Shown one piece after another: positions 1 to 7,682 of a stretch of DNA of 64,000 bases. The stretch comes from Stenotrophomonas nitritireducens (GTDB lineage Bacteria; Pseudomonadota; Gammaproteobacteria; Xanthomonadales; Xanthomonadaceae): positions 2,718,501 through 2,782,500 of the forward strand of contig NZ_CP016756.1 in NCBI RefSeq assembly GCF_001700965.1, given 5' to 3'. The position numbers and the translations under genes are program-made. Numbering within the stretch: position 1 is the first letter of the stretch; every line of letters begins with the position of its first letter. The notes under the pieces are model-generated. The model saw only the letters and a program-made list of their open reading frames with translations. It made no database searches and was not told where the DNA came from.

Positions 1-245
1 ACTAGATGTTGGGTTGATGTGAAAAGCGTCCCCAAGCAGTAGGGTTTAGTGCTCGGGGTGCAAGCACCCCAACGGAAGGCGTGCAATGACCGCGACAGTG
101 ATGCAGAAAACCGGTATTTCCCGGATTCCCCTCATCCCGCCGACAGGCGCGTAAGTACGCGCCTGCGCGTCGTTGTCTTTGCCGCCCGGCCTGTTCGGGA
201 AAAGTTGAACGCACCGCAAGGTGCCCCAGGAGAATTTCCACAATC
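1..245 (+). promoter_or_regulatory. Leader of nrdJa with possible partial NrdR box
   Basis: The first bases (about 1-14, ACTAGATGTTGG) resemble one half of an NrdR box, the operator of the ATP-cone repressor of ribonucleotide reductases; the window edge cuts it, so this is tentative. Two hairpins follow: 55-60 pairs with 65-70 (GGGGTG/CACCCC, loop CAAG), and a perfect 8-bp stem joins 144-151 to 158-165. Neither is followed by a T tract. An AGGAG at 228-232 lies 13 nt before the nrdJa start, a long spacing. No B12-box of a cobalamin riboswitch was seen. Confidence 0.3.
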
Positions 246-2396
246 ATGAGTACGGTGCGTCTGGAAGTGGTCAGCAATCAAACCAAGTCGGACATGATCC
301 CTCTGCAACCTGCCTCGCAGGACATCTGGGAAAAGAAGTACCGCCTCACGACCAAGGCGGGCGAAGCGCTGGATGCCGATATCGACGGCACCTACCTGCG
401 CGTGGCCCGTGCCTTGGCTGACGCCGAGGCCACCGACGACAAGCGCGCCTACTGGTATGAGCGGTTTGCCTGGGCCCTGCGCCGTGGCGCAATCCCGGCG
501 GGCCGCATCACCTCCAATGCCGGCGCGCAGCAGCACAAGCCGGCTACCAGCACCATCAACTGCACCGTGTCGGGCACCATCACCGACTCGATGGATGGCA
601 TCCTGGAAAAGGTCCACGAAGCGGGCCTGACCTTGAAGGCCGGCTGCGGCATCGGCTACGAGTTCAGCACCCTGCGTCCGCGCGGTGCCTTCGTTGCCGG
701 CGCCGGTGCCTACACCTCCGGGCCGATGTCCTTCATGGATATCTACGACAAGATGTGCTTCACCGTGTCCTCGGCCGGTGGCCGCCGTGGCGCGCAGATG
801 GGCACCTTCGACGTGTCGCACCCGGACGTGAAGGACTTCATCCGCGCCAAGCGCGAAGACGGCCGCCTGCGCCAGTTCAACCTGTCGCTGCTGATCACCG
901 ACGGCTTCATGGACGCGGTCAAGAACGACGCCGACTGGCAGCTGGTGTTCCCGATCAACACCAAGGAACAGGCCGAAGTCGACCAGAACGCGACCGACCT
1001 GGTCTGGCGCGATTGGCCGACCCACGAGAACTACATCGTCCGCGATGACGGCCTGGTGGCCTGCAAGGTGTATGGCCACATTCGTGCCCGTCACCTGTGG
1101 GACATGATCATGGTCTCCACCTATGACTACGCCGAGCCGGGTTTCATCCTGATCGACCGCGTCAACGAGATGAACAACAACTGGTGGTGCGAGAACATCC
1201 GCGCCACCAACCCCTGCGGCGAGCAGCCGCTGCCGCCGTACGGCGCCTGCCTGCTGGGTTCGGTGAACCTGACGAAGTTCGTGCGTGACCCGTTCACCGA
1301 CAAGGCCTCGTTCGACTGGGACGAGTACAAGGAAGTGGTGCGCGTGTTCACCCGCATGCTCGACAACGTGGTCGAAGTGAACGGCCTGCCGCTGGAACAG
1401 CAGCGCAACGAGATCATGCGCAAGCGCCGCCACGGCATGGGCTTCCTCGGCCTGGGCAGCACCATGACCATGCTGCAGATGAAGTACGGCAGCCCCGAGT
1501 CCTGCGAGTTCACCGAAGCCATTGCCCGTGACATGGCCGTGGCCGGCTGGGAAACCGGCCTGGAGCTGGCCCGTGAGAAGGGCGCCGCCCCGATCATGGA
1601 AGAGCAGTTCGCGGTCACCGCCGCGATGCTGCGCCAGCGCCCGGAAATGAAGAAGGACGGCTGGAAGATTGGCCAGAAGATCGCCGGCAAGGTGCTGCAC
1701 GCCCGCTACAGCCGCTACATGCAGCGCGTGGCCACGGTGGCCCCGGAGCTGGTGGAAGAGCTGTCCAAGGTGGGTTCGCGCTTCACCCACCACAGCTCCA
1801 TCGCCCCGACCGGCACCATCAGCCTGTCGCTGGCCAACAACGCCTCCAACGGCATCGAGCCCTCGTTCGCGCACCATTACAGCCGTAATGTCATCCGCGA
1901 AGGCAAGAAGTCCAAGGAAAAGGTGGACGTGTTCTCCTTCGAGCTGCTGGCCTACCGCCAGCTGGTCAACGCCAAGGCCATGCCGTTCTCCGACGAGGCC
2001 GATGCCAAGCTGCCGGACTACTTCATCAGCGCCGACGACATCTCGCCCAAGGAACACGTGGACGTGCAGGCCGCCGCGCAGAAGTGGGTGGACAGCTCCA
2101 TTTCCAAGACCGCCAACGTACCGACCGATTACCCGTACGAGCAGTTCAAGGACATCTACCGCTACGCCCACGAGCAGGGCCTGAAGGGCTGCACCACCTT
2201 CCGTTTCAACCCGGCTGCCTTCCAGGGCGTGCTGGTCAAGGAAGCGGACCTGGAGAACACCACCTACCGTTTCGAGCTGGAAGACGGCCAGACGGTGGAG
2301 GTCAAGGGCAACGAACAGATTGAATACGACGGCGAAATGCACACCGCCGCCAACCTGTTCGACGCCCTCAAGGAAGGCTACTACGGCAAGTTCTGA
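246..2396 (+). CDS. nrdJa: Class II (adenosylcobalamin-dependent) ribonucleotide reductase, catalytic subunit NrdJa
   Basis: Reduces ribonucleotides to deoxyribonucleotides using adenosylcobalamin as radical source, independently of oxygen. The 716-residue protein has the reductase barrel signatures: a redox cysteine in NCTVSGTI near residue 106, and the finger-loop motif NPCGEQ at about 322-327 with the presumed radical cysteine C324, followed by PYGACLLGSVNL. It stops near the end of the catalytic barrel and lacks the Cys-rich C-terminal tail. That tail is supplied by nrdJb at 3408, the split arrangement known for Pseudomonas aeruginosa NrdJa/NrdJb. A lysine-rich gene lies between the two halves. 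ATG 246 is the only good start; MSTVRLEVV is a typical N terminus. Family call is secure; the split-subunit call is inferred from context and domain content. Confidence 0.93.
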   Translation: MSTVRLEVVSNQTKSDMIPLQPASQDIWEKKYRLTTKAGEALDADIDGTYLRVARALADAEATDDKRAYWYERFAWALRRGAIPAGRITSNAGAQQHKPATSTINCTVSGTITDSMDGILEKVHEAGLTLKAGCGIGYEFSTLRPRGAFVAGAGAYTSGPMSFMDIYDKMCFTVSSAGGRRGAQMGTFDVSHPDVKDFIRAKREDGRLRQFNLSLLITDGFMDAVKNDADWQLVFPINTKEQAEVDQNATDLVWRDWPTHENYIVRDDGLVACKVYGHIRARHLWDMIMVSTYDYAEPGFILIDRVNEMNNNWWCENIRATNPCGEQPLPPYGACLLGSVNLTKFVRDPFTDKASFDWDEYKEVVRVFTRMLDNVVEVNGLPLEQQRNEIMRKRRHGMGFLGLGSTMTMLQMKYGSPESCEFTEAIARDMAVAGWETGLELAREKGAAPIMEEQFAVTAAMLRQRPEMKKDGWKIGQKIAGKVLHARYSRYMQRVATVAPELVEELSKVGSRFTHHSSIAPTGTISLSLANNASNGIEPSFAHHYSRNVIREGKKSKEKVDVFSFELLAYRQLVNAKAMPFSDEADAKLPDYFISADDISPKEHVDVQAAAQKWVDSSISKTANVPTDYPYEQFKDIYRYAHEQGLKGCTTFRFNPAAFQGVLVKEADLENTTYRFELEDGQTVEVKGNEQIEYDGEMHTAANLFDALKEGYYGKF

Positions 2397-2544
2397 GTGC
2401 CTTCATTGCCCGCCTGGCGCCTGCGCCGGGTGGGCATGACGGTGGTCTCACCGCCACCGGGTTGTTGCGCGCTTGTTTCACGTTGCATCGGCTTCGATAT
2501 AGCATCGCCAACGTTAAAAGACCCGATGCCCTGAGGAGGGCTTT

Positions 2545-3330
2545 ATGAGCAATGGTAATGGTGTGACCGCGACCGTAACCCAGGTTGCCGAGAACGTGAA
2601 AGAAACCGCAGCCAACGTGGGCGAGAGCATCGCCGCGACCGCCAGCGATGCGGTGGCGGCCGTCAAGACCGGCGCGCACAAGGTGGAAGCCGGTGCCAAG
2701 AAGCAGGTGGCCAAGGTCAAGAAGGCAGTGAAGAAGGCCGAGAAGGCCGTGGTCAAGAAGGCCAGCGCCGCCAAGAAGGTCGTGGCCAAGAAGACCGCTG
2801 CGGCCAAGAAGGAAGTGACCAAGAAGGTCAGCTCCATGCGCAAGAAACTGGAAGCTGCCAAAGCCAGCGCCCAGGCCGAAGCCGCTGACCTGAAGAAGAA
2901 GGGCGCCGGCAAGCGCGTCGCCGCCAAGAAAGCCGTTGCCAAGGTTGCCAAGAAGGCAGCGGGCAAGGTCGCCTCGGCCAAGAAGACCGTGAAGGCTACC
3001 GAGAAGAAGGTCGCCAAGGCCGTCGGCAAGAAGGCCGCTGCCACCAAGAAGGCAGTGAAGGCCACCGAAAAGAAGGTGGCCAAGGCCGTCGTCAAGAAGA
3101 CCACCGCTGCCAGGAAGGCGGTTAAGAAGGTTGAAAAGAAGGCCGCCAAGAAGGTCGCCGCCGTCAAGAAGACGGTGAAGGCCACTGAAAAGAAAGTCGC
3201 CAAGAAGGTCGCCAGGAAAGTAGCCGTCAGCAAGAAGACGGTTGCAAAAAAGGCCGCTTCGGCGAAGAAGACGGTTGCCAAGAAGGCCACCGCCGTGAAA
3301 AAGGCCACCAAGAAGGCCACCCGCAAGTAA
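2545..3330 (+). CDS. Histone H1-like lysine/alanine-rich protein
   Basis: A 261-residue, strongly basic low-complexity protein. The first 45 residues are neutral to acidic (MSNGNGVTATVTQVAENVKE...). The rest is an irregular succession of KKVAKK, KKAVK and ATEKKVAKA blocks, resembling the C-terminal tail of eukaryotic H1 and bacterial H1-like or AlgP-like proteins. Such proteins bind DNA non-specifically and are thought to act in nucleoid compaction or regulation; which role applies here cannot be read. ATG 2545 has a strong GGAGGG upstream. It lies 148 nt after nrdJa and 77 nt before nrdJb, same strand, with a hairpin terminator after it, so it may be its own unit or part of the reductase transcript. 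The repeats are prone to length variation. Confidence 0.85.
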   Translation: MSNGNGVTATVTQVAENVKETAANVGESIAATASDAVAAVKTGAHKVEAGAKKQVAKVKKAVKKAEKAVVKKASAAKKVVAKKTAAAKKEVTKKVSSMRKKLEAAKASAQAEAADLKKKGAGKRVAAKKAVAKVAKKAAGKVASAKKTVKATEKKVAKAVGKKAAATKKAVKATEKKVAKAVVKKTTAARKAVKKVEKKAAKKVAAVKKTVKATEKKVAKKVARKVAVSKKTVAKKAASAKKTVAKKATAVKKATKKATRK

Positions 3331-3343
3331 GCCACACCGCGCA

Positions 3344-3366
3344 CCCCGTCCCGACGGGACGGGGTT
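3344..3366 (+). terminator. Hairpin after histone-like gene
   Basis: CCCCGTCCC at 3344-3352 pairs with GGGACGGGG at 3356-3364 around a 3-nt loop. Only two T follow, so it may be a weak or partial terminator, reducing but not abolishing readthrough into nrdJb. Confidence 0.5.
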
Positions 3367-3407
3367 GCTGCCAAACCGTATAGCAACGCATAACCAGGAC
3401 TCGCACC

Positions 3408-4247
3408 ATGGCCGTCAAGATCGACAAGAAAATCAAGGGCTATTCCGTCATCACTCCGGACGACAAGGCCCGTGACGCAGCCGCGGTGGCCAAGGCCGCG
3501 GTTTCCGTGGCGCCGGTCGAGTCCGTGACAGACAACATCGTTCACATGCACGAGCGCATCGAGCGCCCGGAAGTGCTGATCGGCAGCACCTACAAGATCA
3601 AATCGCCGTTGGTGGAGCACGCCTTCTACGTGACCATCAACGACATCGTGCTCAACCAGGACACCGAGCACGAGCTGCGCCGCCCGTTCGAGATCTTCAT
3701 CAACTCCAAGTCGATGGAGCATTTCCAGTGGATCGTGGCGCTGACCCGCATCATGTCCGCCGTGTTCCGCAAGGGCGGCGACGTCACCTTCATCGTTGAC
3801 GAAATGAAGGCCGTGTTCGACCCCAAGGGCGGCTACTTCAAGGCCGGTGGCGTGTACATGCCGTCGCTGGTGGCCGAGCTGGGCTCCATCGTCGAAGACC
3901 ACATGAAGTCGATCGGCCTGCTGCACGACCCGGAAATGAGCGCCCACCAGCGCGCCCTGATCGCCGAAAAGCGCAAGCAGTTCGAAGACCGCTCAAAAAA
4001 AAACAGTGAAGTAACCGCAGCGCCGGCGCAAAGCGCGGCGCTCGCCCCCTCCCTTTCGCAAAGCGAAGGGGAGGGCCGGGGAGGGGTAGCTTCCGAGGTT
4101 TTCGTCCTTGAAGCCGATCCCGAAAGCGCCGACAACGGCAGCTTTCCGGCCGCCGCCACCATGTGCCACAAGTGCAGCACCAAGGCGCTGGTGATCATGG
4201 ACGGCTGCCAGACTTGCTTGAATTGTGGGTATAGCAAGTGCGGGTAA
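3408..4247 (+). CDS. nrdJb: Class II ribonucleotide reductase, C-terminal subunit NrdJb (TSCPD domain)
   Basis: 279 residues. Residues about 30-190 form the domain found C-terminal to B12-dependent reductases (TSCPD type), e.g. HELRRPFEIFINSKSMEHF. The extreme C terminus (about 252-279) holds MCHKC and CQTCLNCGYSKCG, the Cys cluster that binds zinc and supplies the thiols that re-reduce the NrdJa active site. It works as a partner of NrdJa at 246. Between the two parts is a linker (about 205-235) whose DNA at 4045-4086 matches an intergenic repeat family and reads APSLSQSEGEGRGG; this looks like an in-frame repeat insertion. ATG 3408 follows an AGGACTCGCACC leader. A hairpin terminator at 4345-4376 ends the unit. 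Confidence 0.9.
   Translation: MAVKIDKKIKGYSVITPDDKARDAAAVAKAAVSVAPVESVTDNIVHMHERIERPEVLIGSTYKIKSPLVEHAFYVTINDIVLNQDTEHELRRPFEIFINSKSMEHFQWIVALTRIMSAVFRKGGDVTFIVDEMKAVFDPKGGYFKAGGVYMPSLVAELGSIVEDHMKSIGLLHDPEMSAHQRALIAEKRKQFEDRSKKNSEVTAAPAQSAALAPSLSQSEGEGRGGVASEVFVLEADPESADNGSFPAAATMCHKCSTKALVIMDGCQTCLNCGYSKCG
4045..4086 (+). repeat. Palindromic CCCTCCC-type repeat inside nrdJb
   Basis: Forty-two bases, beginning CCCCCTCCCTTTCGC and ending CCGGGGAGGGG, are nearly identical to the reverse complement of intergenic repeats near 30240 and 60500. They sit in frame in the linker-coding part of nrdJb and add no stop codon. Confidence 0.8.
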
Positions 4248-4344
4248 CAGGCTTGGGATTGAGGTGAAAGATGGGCCCAGCATGGGGACCCATGCAAGGC
4301 GTTGGCTGGATCCACAGTAGGTTCCAGCGAATTGAAGTCGGAGC

Positions 4345-4376
4345 ACAAAGGGCCGCCCTCTGAGGAGGCCCTTTGT
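4345..4376. terminator. Bidirectional terminator between nrdJb and 4446 gene
   Basis: ACAAAGGGCC (4345-4354) pairs with GGCCCTTTGT (4367-4376) across a 12-nt loop. The stem ends are A-rich on one side and T-rich on the other, so it can serve both converging genes. Confidence 0.7.
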
Positions 4377-4445
4377 CATATTTGTCGTGGTGATGCCGCT
4401 GGTTGCGTCATGGCTCTGATAGGTCGGCGGTTGGGGTCATCCAAC

Positions 4446-5351
4446 TCAGCGGGTAAGAGCGGCCCGTATCTGCGCTATGCCTTCGGCATTCGGCCACCCC
4501 TCGAATGTCTGCACGACATGGTCGCCTTGCATCAAATAGAACGTCGGAGTGTCGAGACGGGTGAGTTGCTGCCAATCACTCCATGTATACATCCGCTTCA
4601 TGGACAGATCTGGGTGCGCGTTGTTCCAGTCCAGGATTCCTCTTCCAGGTAGCGACGGGTCTGGGGGGACAAGCAGTAGCAGGCGTTCACGCAGCCAGCG
4701 CAGATCCTCGTTTGATCCGATATCGGTCAGAGCGCGAGTCGAGAAGGCACAGGCGGGATGGATAACGGCGATGACCTGCAGGTGCCCGGCCACGGGCGTC
4801 CAGGTGCCGATGGTAGCTGTATGGTTCTCATCCAGAGACAGGTATCGCCATGGTCCGCTCGGAGTGAGGCTGGGGGCGGACGTGATGTGGGGCAGAAAGC
4901 CTGCCTGTCCACCTTCGACTTGTGCCAAAAGGCGGTTGGCATCGTCGAAGCGGGCGACCGTGACGAGAGCTCCCGCATAGGTGCGGGTATGCCAGTCGGT
5001 GGCCCTGCCGTCCGTCAACAGCTCCCGGTACAGACAACCCAAAGTATCCACGTCGTCTTCCGCCAGTGAGTAGAACTCTGCGAAGGCGGTAGCCCTGAAA
5101 AAGTCGTCGGCAATTGCCGTGTCAGCTATAGGGCGTGAGCAGACCGAGGTGCCGACAGCGAGCTCTCGATAGGTCGAAATGATGGCTGCCGAACGTCGTT
5201 CCCCGCTTTCATCGCGTAATTGAACATTTAGTTCAATCAAGCGATCGTATAGCGAGGTACTCTCTTTGGTTGGTGGATTTGCCATCAATCCGAAGACTGG
5301 AAACACCGCCATCCAGAAGATGGCGGTGCGAATTGGTGCATGAAACTGCAT
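4446..5351 (-). CDS. Exported protein with thioredoxin-like C-terminal half, function unknown
   Basis: 301 residues from ATG 5351. An N-terminal hydrophobic stretch (IFWMAVFPVFGLM, about 11-23) suggests a signal peptide. Residues about 30-145 look helical. The C-terminal part resembles a thioredoxin fold: a strand VIAVIHPACAFS (C201, a single cysteine where CxxC would be expected) and a probable cis-proline loop TPTFYL (P269), followed by GWPNAEGIAQIRAAL. The start shares one base with the upstream gene's stop (TGATG), so translation is coupled. A longer reading frame upstream exists but lacks a better start. No family is recognised; a role in thiol or disulfide chemistry of its partner is a guess. 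Confidence 0.7.
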   Translation of the reverse strand: MQFHAPIRTAIFWMAVFPVFGLMANPPTKESTSLYDRLIELNVQLRDESGERRSAAIISTYRELAVGTSVCSRPIADTAIADDFFRATAFAEFYSLAEDDVDTLGCLYRELLTDGRATDWHTRTYAGALVTVARFDDANRLLAQVEGGQAGFLPHITSAPSLTPSGPWRYLSLDENHTATIGTWTPVAGHLQVIAVIHPACAFSTRALTDIGSNEDLRWLRERLLLLVPPDPSLPGRGILDWNNAHPDLSMKRMYTWSDWQQLTRLDTPTFYLMQGDHVVQTFEGWPNAEGIAQIRAALTR

Positions 5352-5905
5352 CAACAACCACTCATGCAAATGGAGCCGACGTCTCTGGAGCAAGTAGCAC
5401 GGCCGGAGCACCAATAGTTCTCGTGATCCGCCATGATCCTGGATGCTGTCTCACGGCCAAATGCAGACATGATCTGCTTGTCTTCTTGCGTACTTGCTCG
5501 AAGTTTTGGCATGACGGACAGCGTGCTTTGCAGCCCAAATATCGAAAGAAGCTCGTAAGCCTGACTACTGGAGAGCTCTGATTCTATATCGGCGTAATAG
5601 AAAGAAGTGACGCCGGTTTCGTTGAAACGCAGCGAGTTAACAAAGCGTGCTTTTGCTGCAGGGGATAGTGCATTGATAGGAGATTCGGTGCTTATAGTTT
5701 TGGCAAGGAAGGCCGCCAACTGCACCGCGGAGTGTACTGGGGCATTTCTTCGCACTATCTGCTGCTGTTCAACATAAGAGCTGGCCAGTTGCATGGCAAT
5801 CGTTTCATCTGCCCCGCGGTCTGGCTTGTCGTTTGCCGATGCTGTGCGATTCGATAGAAGGCCGAGTGTTGATATGACCAAGAATACGAGTAGATGCGAT
5901 CTCAT
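5351..5905 (-). CDS. Small exported protein with Cys-rich C-terminal tail, function unknown
   Basis: 184 residues with a clear signal peptide (MRSHLLVFLVISTLGLLSNRT, cleavage probably after TASA near residue 24). The mature part is helical and polar, with no cysteine until the last 19 residues, where C166, C172, C180 and C184 occur. Such clustering suggests disulfides, metal binding or a modified tail. An AAGGA six bases upstream supports ATG 5905. Sampled 60-base lines of this gene are about 43-47% GC, clearly lower than flanking genes, which suggests recent acquisition. It forms a coupled operon with the thioredoxin-like gene at 4446. No family recognised. Confidence 0.7.
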   Translation of the reverse strand: MRSHLLVFLVISTLGLLSNRTASANDKPDRGADETIAMQLASSYVEQQQIVRRNAPVHSAVQLAAFLAKTISTESPINALSPAAKARFVNSLRFNETGVTSFYYADIESELSSSQAYELLSIFGLQSTLSVMPKLRASTQEDKQIMSAFGRETASRIMADHENYWCSGRATCSRDVGSICMSGC

Positions 5906-6066
5906 AAAAAATTCCTTTTAATATGATGACATCAGGATGCGCTGGTTACTCACGTGTGCGCGACAACGTTTTTAGTACGGATGAGGTGAATATGCAAGTT
6001 GTGTCGACGATACTGCGGAAAGCCGGGGTCAGAGTCGAGTTTCCCTCCCAGAAATAGGGGGAATAG

Positions 6067-6101
6067 GGGTCAGGGTCGGGTGTCCGCTCTGACCCTTTTT
6101 T
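6067..6101 (+). terminator. GGTCAG...CTGACC hairpin with T tract
   Basis: GGGTCAGGGT pairs imperfectly with CCGCTCTGACCC and is followed by TTTTTT (6096-6101). A related GGTCAGAGTC...CTCTGGCC sequence lies on the other side of the RAYT gene at about 7073-7105, so this is probably part of the RAYT-associated flank rather than a terminator belonging to a particular gene. Confidence 0.45.
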
Positions 6102-6125
6102 GCTCTTGGTGAAGCTGGCAGTGAC

Positions 6126-6155
6126 GTAGCTCGGGTAAGCGCAGCGCACCCGGGG
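6126..6155 (+). repeat. REP element, RAYT family, copy 1
   Basis: GTAGCTCGGGTAAGCGCAGC followed by GCACCCGGGG: a short stem-loop with a GTAG head, the usual shape of REPs mobilised by RAYT transposases. It begins an approximately 82-bp block (6126-6207) repeated directly at 6905-6987. Confidence 0.8.
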
Positions 6156-6282
6156 AGTCGGTAGTCAACGAAGCCGGGCAGATGTTCGGCTTTTCTGTTC
6201 TTGCTGGTAACCATTGGCTTTCATGCAAACGGGCACTTCCCCGTCTCCGGTGTGATCTGCTGCCATTGTGATCATTACCAGA

Positions 6283-6312
6283 CCCCGGGTGCGCTGCGCT
6301 TACCCGGGCTAC
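6283..6312 (-). repeat. REP element, RAYT family, copy 2 (inverted)
   Basis: Reverse-orientation copy of the 6126 element, 80 bp before the RAYT start. With copy 1 it forms an inverted REP pair. Confidence 0.8.
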
Positions 6313-6391
6313 GGTGGATCACAAGGCGGCGAGAGGTTTGCTTACGGATCGCGCGACGTGTGCTGCTTCGGTGCATGGCTACGCTTGAGCG

Positions 6392-6901
6392 ATGGTCAAC
6401 TATCGACGCAACCGCGTTGCTGGCGGCACGTACTTCCTCACCGTGACGTTGCGTGACAGGCATAGCGATTTGCTGGCGCGTGAGATCGATGCGCTGAAAC
6501 GGGCATGGCGTAATGCGGCGCGCCGGGTGCCTCACCTGGTTCTGGCTGCGGTGGTGCTACCGGAGCATCTGCATGCGGTGATCCAGATGGATGCCAGCAC
6601 AGATGACTATCCACGGCTGTGGCAGGACATCAAGAAGGGCTTCACCCGTAGAGTCTTCGCGCCGGGTCATCGATCCCCTTGGCAGGAGCGCTACTGGGAG
6701 CGAACAATCCGCGATGAAGCCCAGCTTCAAGCCTGCGTGGACTACGTGCACATCAACTCGTTGAAGCATGGCTGGGTGAAAGCGGTGCGCGACTGGCCGC
6801 ACTCGACGTTTCATCGCTACGTCCGCGAGGGTTTGTTGCTGGAAGACTGGGCATGCGATGAGTCATCACCAGATGTTGGCTTTGGAGAGCCAGCGCGGTA
6901 A
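6392..6901 (+). CDS. REP-associated tyrosine transposase (RAYT)
   Basis: 169-residue single-domain Y1/HUH nuclease related to IS200 TnpA, the enzyme class that cuts and joins REP sequences as single strands. Visible landmarks: N-terminal GGTYFLTVTL strand, the metal-binding HLH at residues 59-61 in LPEHLHAVI, the stretch WQERYWERTIRDE, and the catalytic tyrosine Y118 in YVHINSLKHG. All active-site residues are intact. ATG 6392 has a weak ribosome site. It is bracketed by REPs at 6126, 6283 and 6905, and two more copies lie near 46 kb, which fits one domesticated, single-copy transposase serving dispersed non-autonomous repeats. No flanking target-site duplication was seen. Confidence 0.92.
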   Translation: MVNYRRNRVAGGTYFLTVTLRDRHSDLLAREIDALKRAWRNAARRVPHLVLAAVVLPEHLHAVIQMDASTDDYPRLWQDIKKGFTRRVFAPGHRSPWQERYWERTIRDEAQLQACVDYVHINSLKHGWVKAVRDWPHSTFHRYVREGLLLEDWACDESSPDVGFGEPAR

Positions 6902-6904
6902 GCC

Positions 6905-6933
6905 GTAGCCCGGGTAAGCGCAGCGCACCCGGG
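6905..6933 (+). repeat. REP element, RAYT family, copy 3
   Basis: GTAGCCCGGGTAAGCGCAGC followed by GCACCCGGG. It starts four bases after the RAYT stop codon. The following sequence to 6987 (TCGGTAGTCAACGAAG..., TTCTTGCTG) repeats the block at 6156-6207, giving about 82-bp direct repeats on either side of the transposase. Confidence 0.8.
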
Positions 6934-7283
6934 AAATCGGTAGTCAACGAAGTCGGGTCGGTGCTCGGCTTTCTTGTTCTTGCTGACGACGAACGAGGTC
7001 AGCTTTCCTTCCAGTACAGATGCCTGGCCAGGTCGCCGCGCTGGGCTTGTCCAGGCCTCAGGTTTGAAGGCCAAGGTCAGAGTCCGGGTTCCGCTCTGGC
7101 CATTTTCGTTGAATTAACCTTGGGCCGCTAAGATTGGTTGGTCTAGCGTTGAAGGAATTCGACAGACGAAAGCGGGCGAGAACACGAGTGCCGCGCCCAA
7201 GCGGGCGAGAACCCGGACAAATCTCATGGTCATGCTGTCTGCCTTTCCCAATAGTCGGGTGATGGCAGTCAGCGGAGCTGATC

Positions 7284-7682
7284 GTGGGACGCAAATGGAT
7301 TGTTGTGGGCGACCTGACCAGCAGCAGTGGTCGCGTCATTACCGGATCGCCATTTACCGACATAGAGGGAATGGCGGTAGCCCGCGTTGGCGATAAAGCC
7401 ACTTGTCCGTTGCACAAGGGCATCTTCCCCATCATCACCGGGGACGGCAGCATTGTCATCGATGGTCAATCGGTTGCCTTGCATGGAAGTCATCTCGCCT
7501 GTGGCTGCAAGGTTCTGGCGACGCGACAATCGCTGGTGCATCTCGATGACGGTACTGCAGCGGGCGCTTCGGCATCGCAGCAGCTACCGTTAGCTCCAAT
7601 ACGCTTCGAAAAACCAGCGGTGTGCCTGGAATGCCTGCTTGCAGGTGCATCGAACAGCGCCCCGTTTCTGGTTCGCGCATGA
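7284..7682 (+). CDS. PAAR domain protein, type VI secretion spike tip
   Basis: 132 residues from a GTG start (GGAG at 7274-7277, six-base spacing). Residues 1-85 are a PAAR domain: repeated short beta segments with GSPFTDIEGMAVARVGDKATC, HKGIFPIITGDGSIVIDGQ and HGSHLACGCKVL, including the His/Cys residues that hold the tip metal. PAAR proteins cap the VgrG spike and carry effectors. The last 45 residues (APIRFEKPAVCLECLLAGAS) are a short extension, not a toxin. Its stop overlaps the next start (ATGA), tying it to the DUF4123 adaptor gene. No other secretion genes occur in the window, so it would serve an apparatus encoded elsewhere. Confidence 0.88.
   Translation: MGRKWIVVGDLTSSSGRVITGSPFTDIEGMAVARVGDKATCPLHKGIFPIITGDGSIVIDGQSVALHGSHLACGCKVLATRQSLVHLDDGTAAGASASQQLPLAPIRFEKPAVCLECLLAGASNSAPFLVRA

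Noticed and set aside
1..245. Cobalamin riboswitch before the B12-dependent reductase
   Set aside because: No B12-box sequence or matching architecture; only two simple hairpins are seen.
132..2342. Long antisense frame opposite nrdJa
   Set aside because: His/Val/Ala-rich translation typical of the antisense of a GC-rich gene; no homology-like features.
2545..3330. Lysine-repeat gene as an assembly artefact or non-coding repeat
   Set aside because: The repeats are irregular at DNA level, the ribosome site is strong and the frame is intact with a proper stop and hairpin, so it is a real gene.
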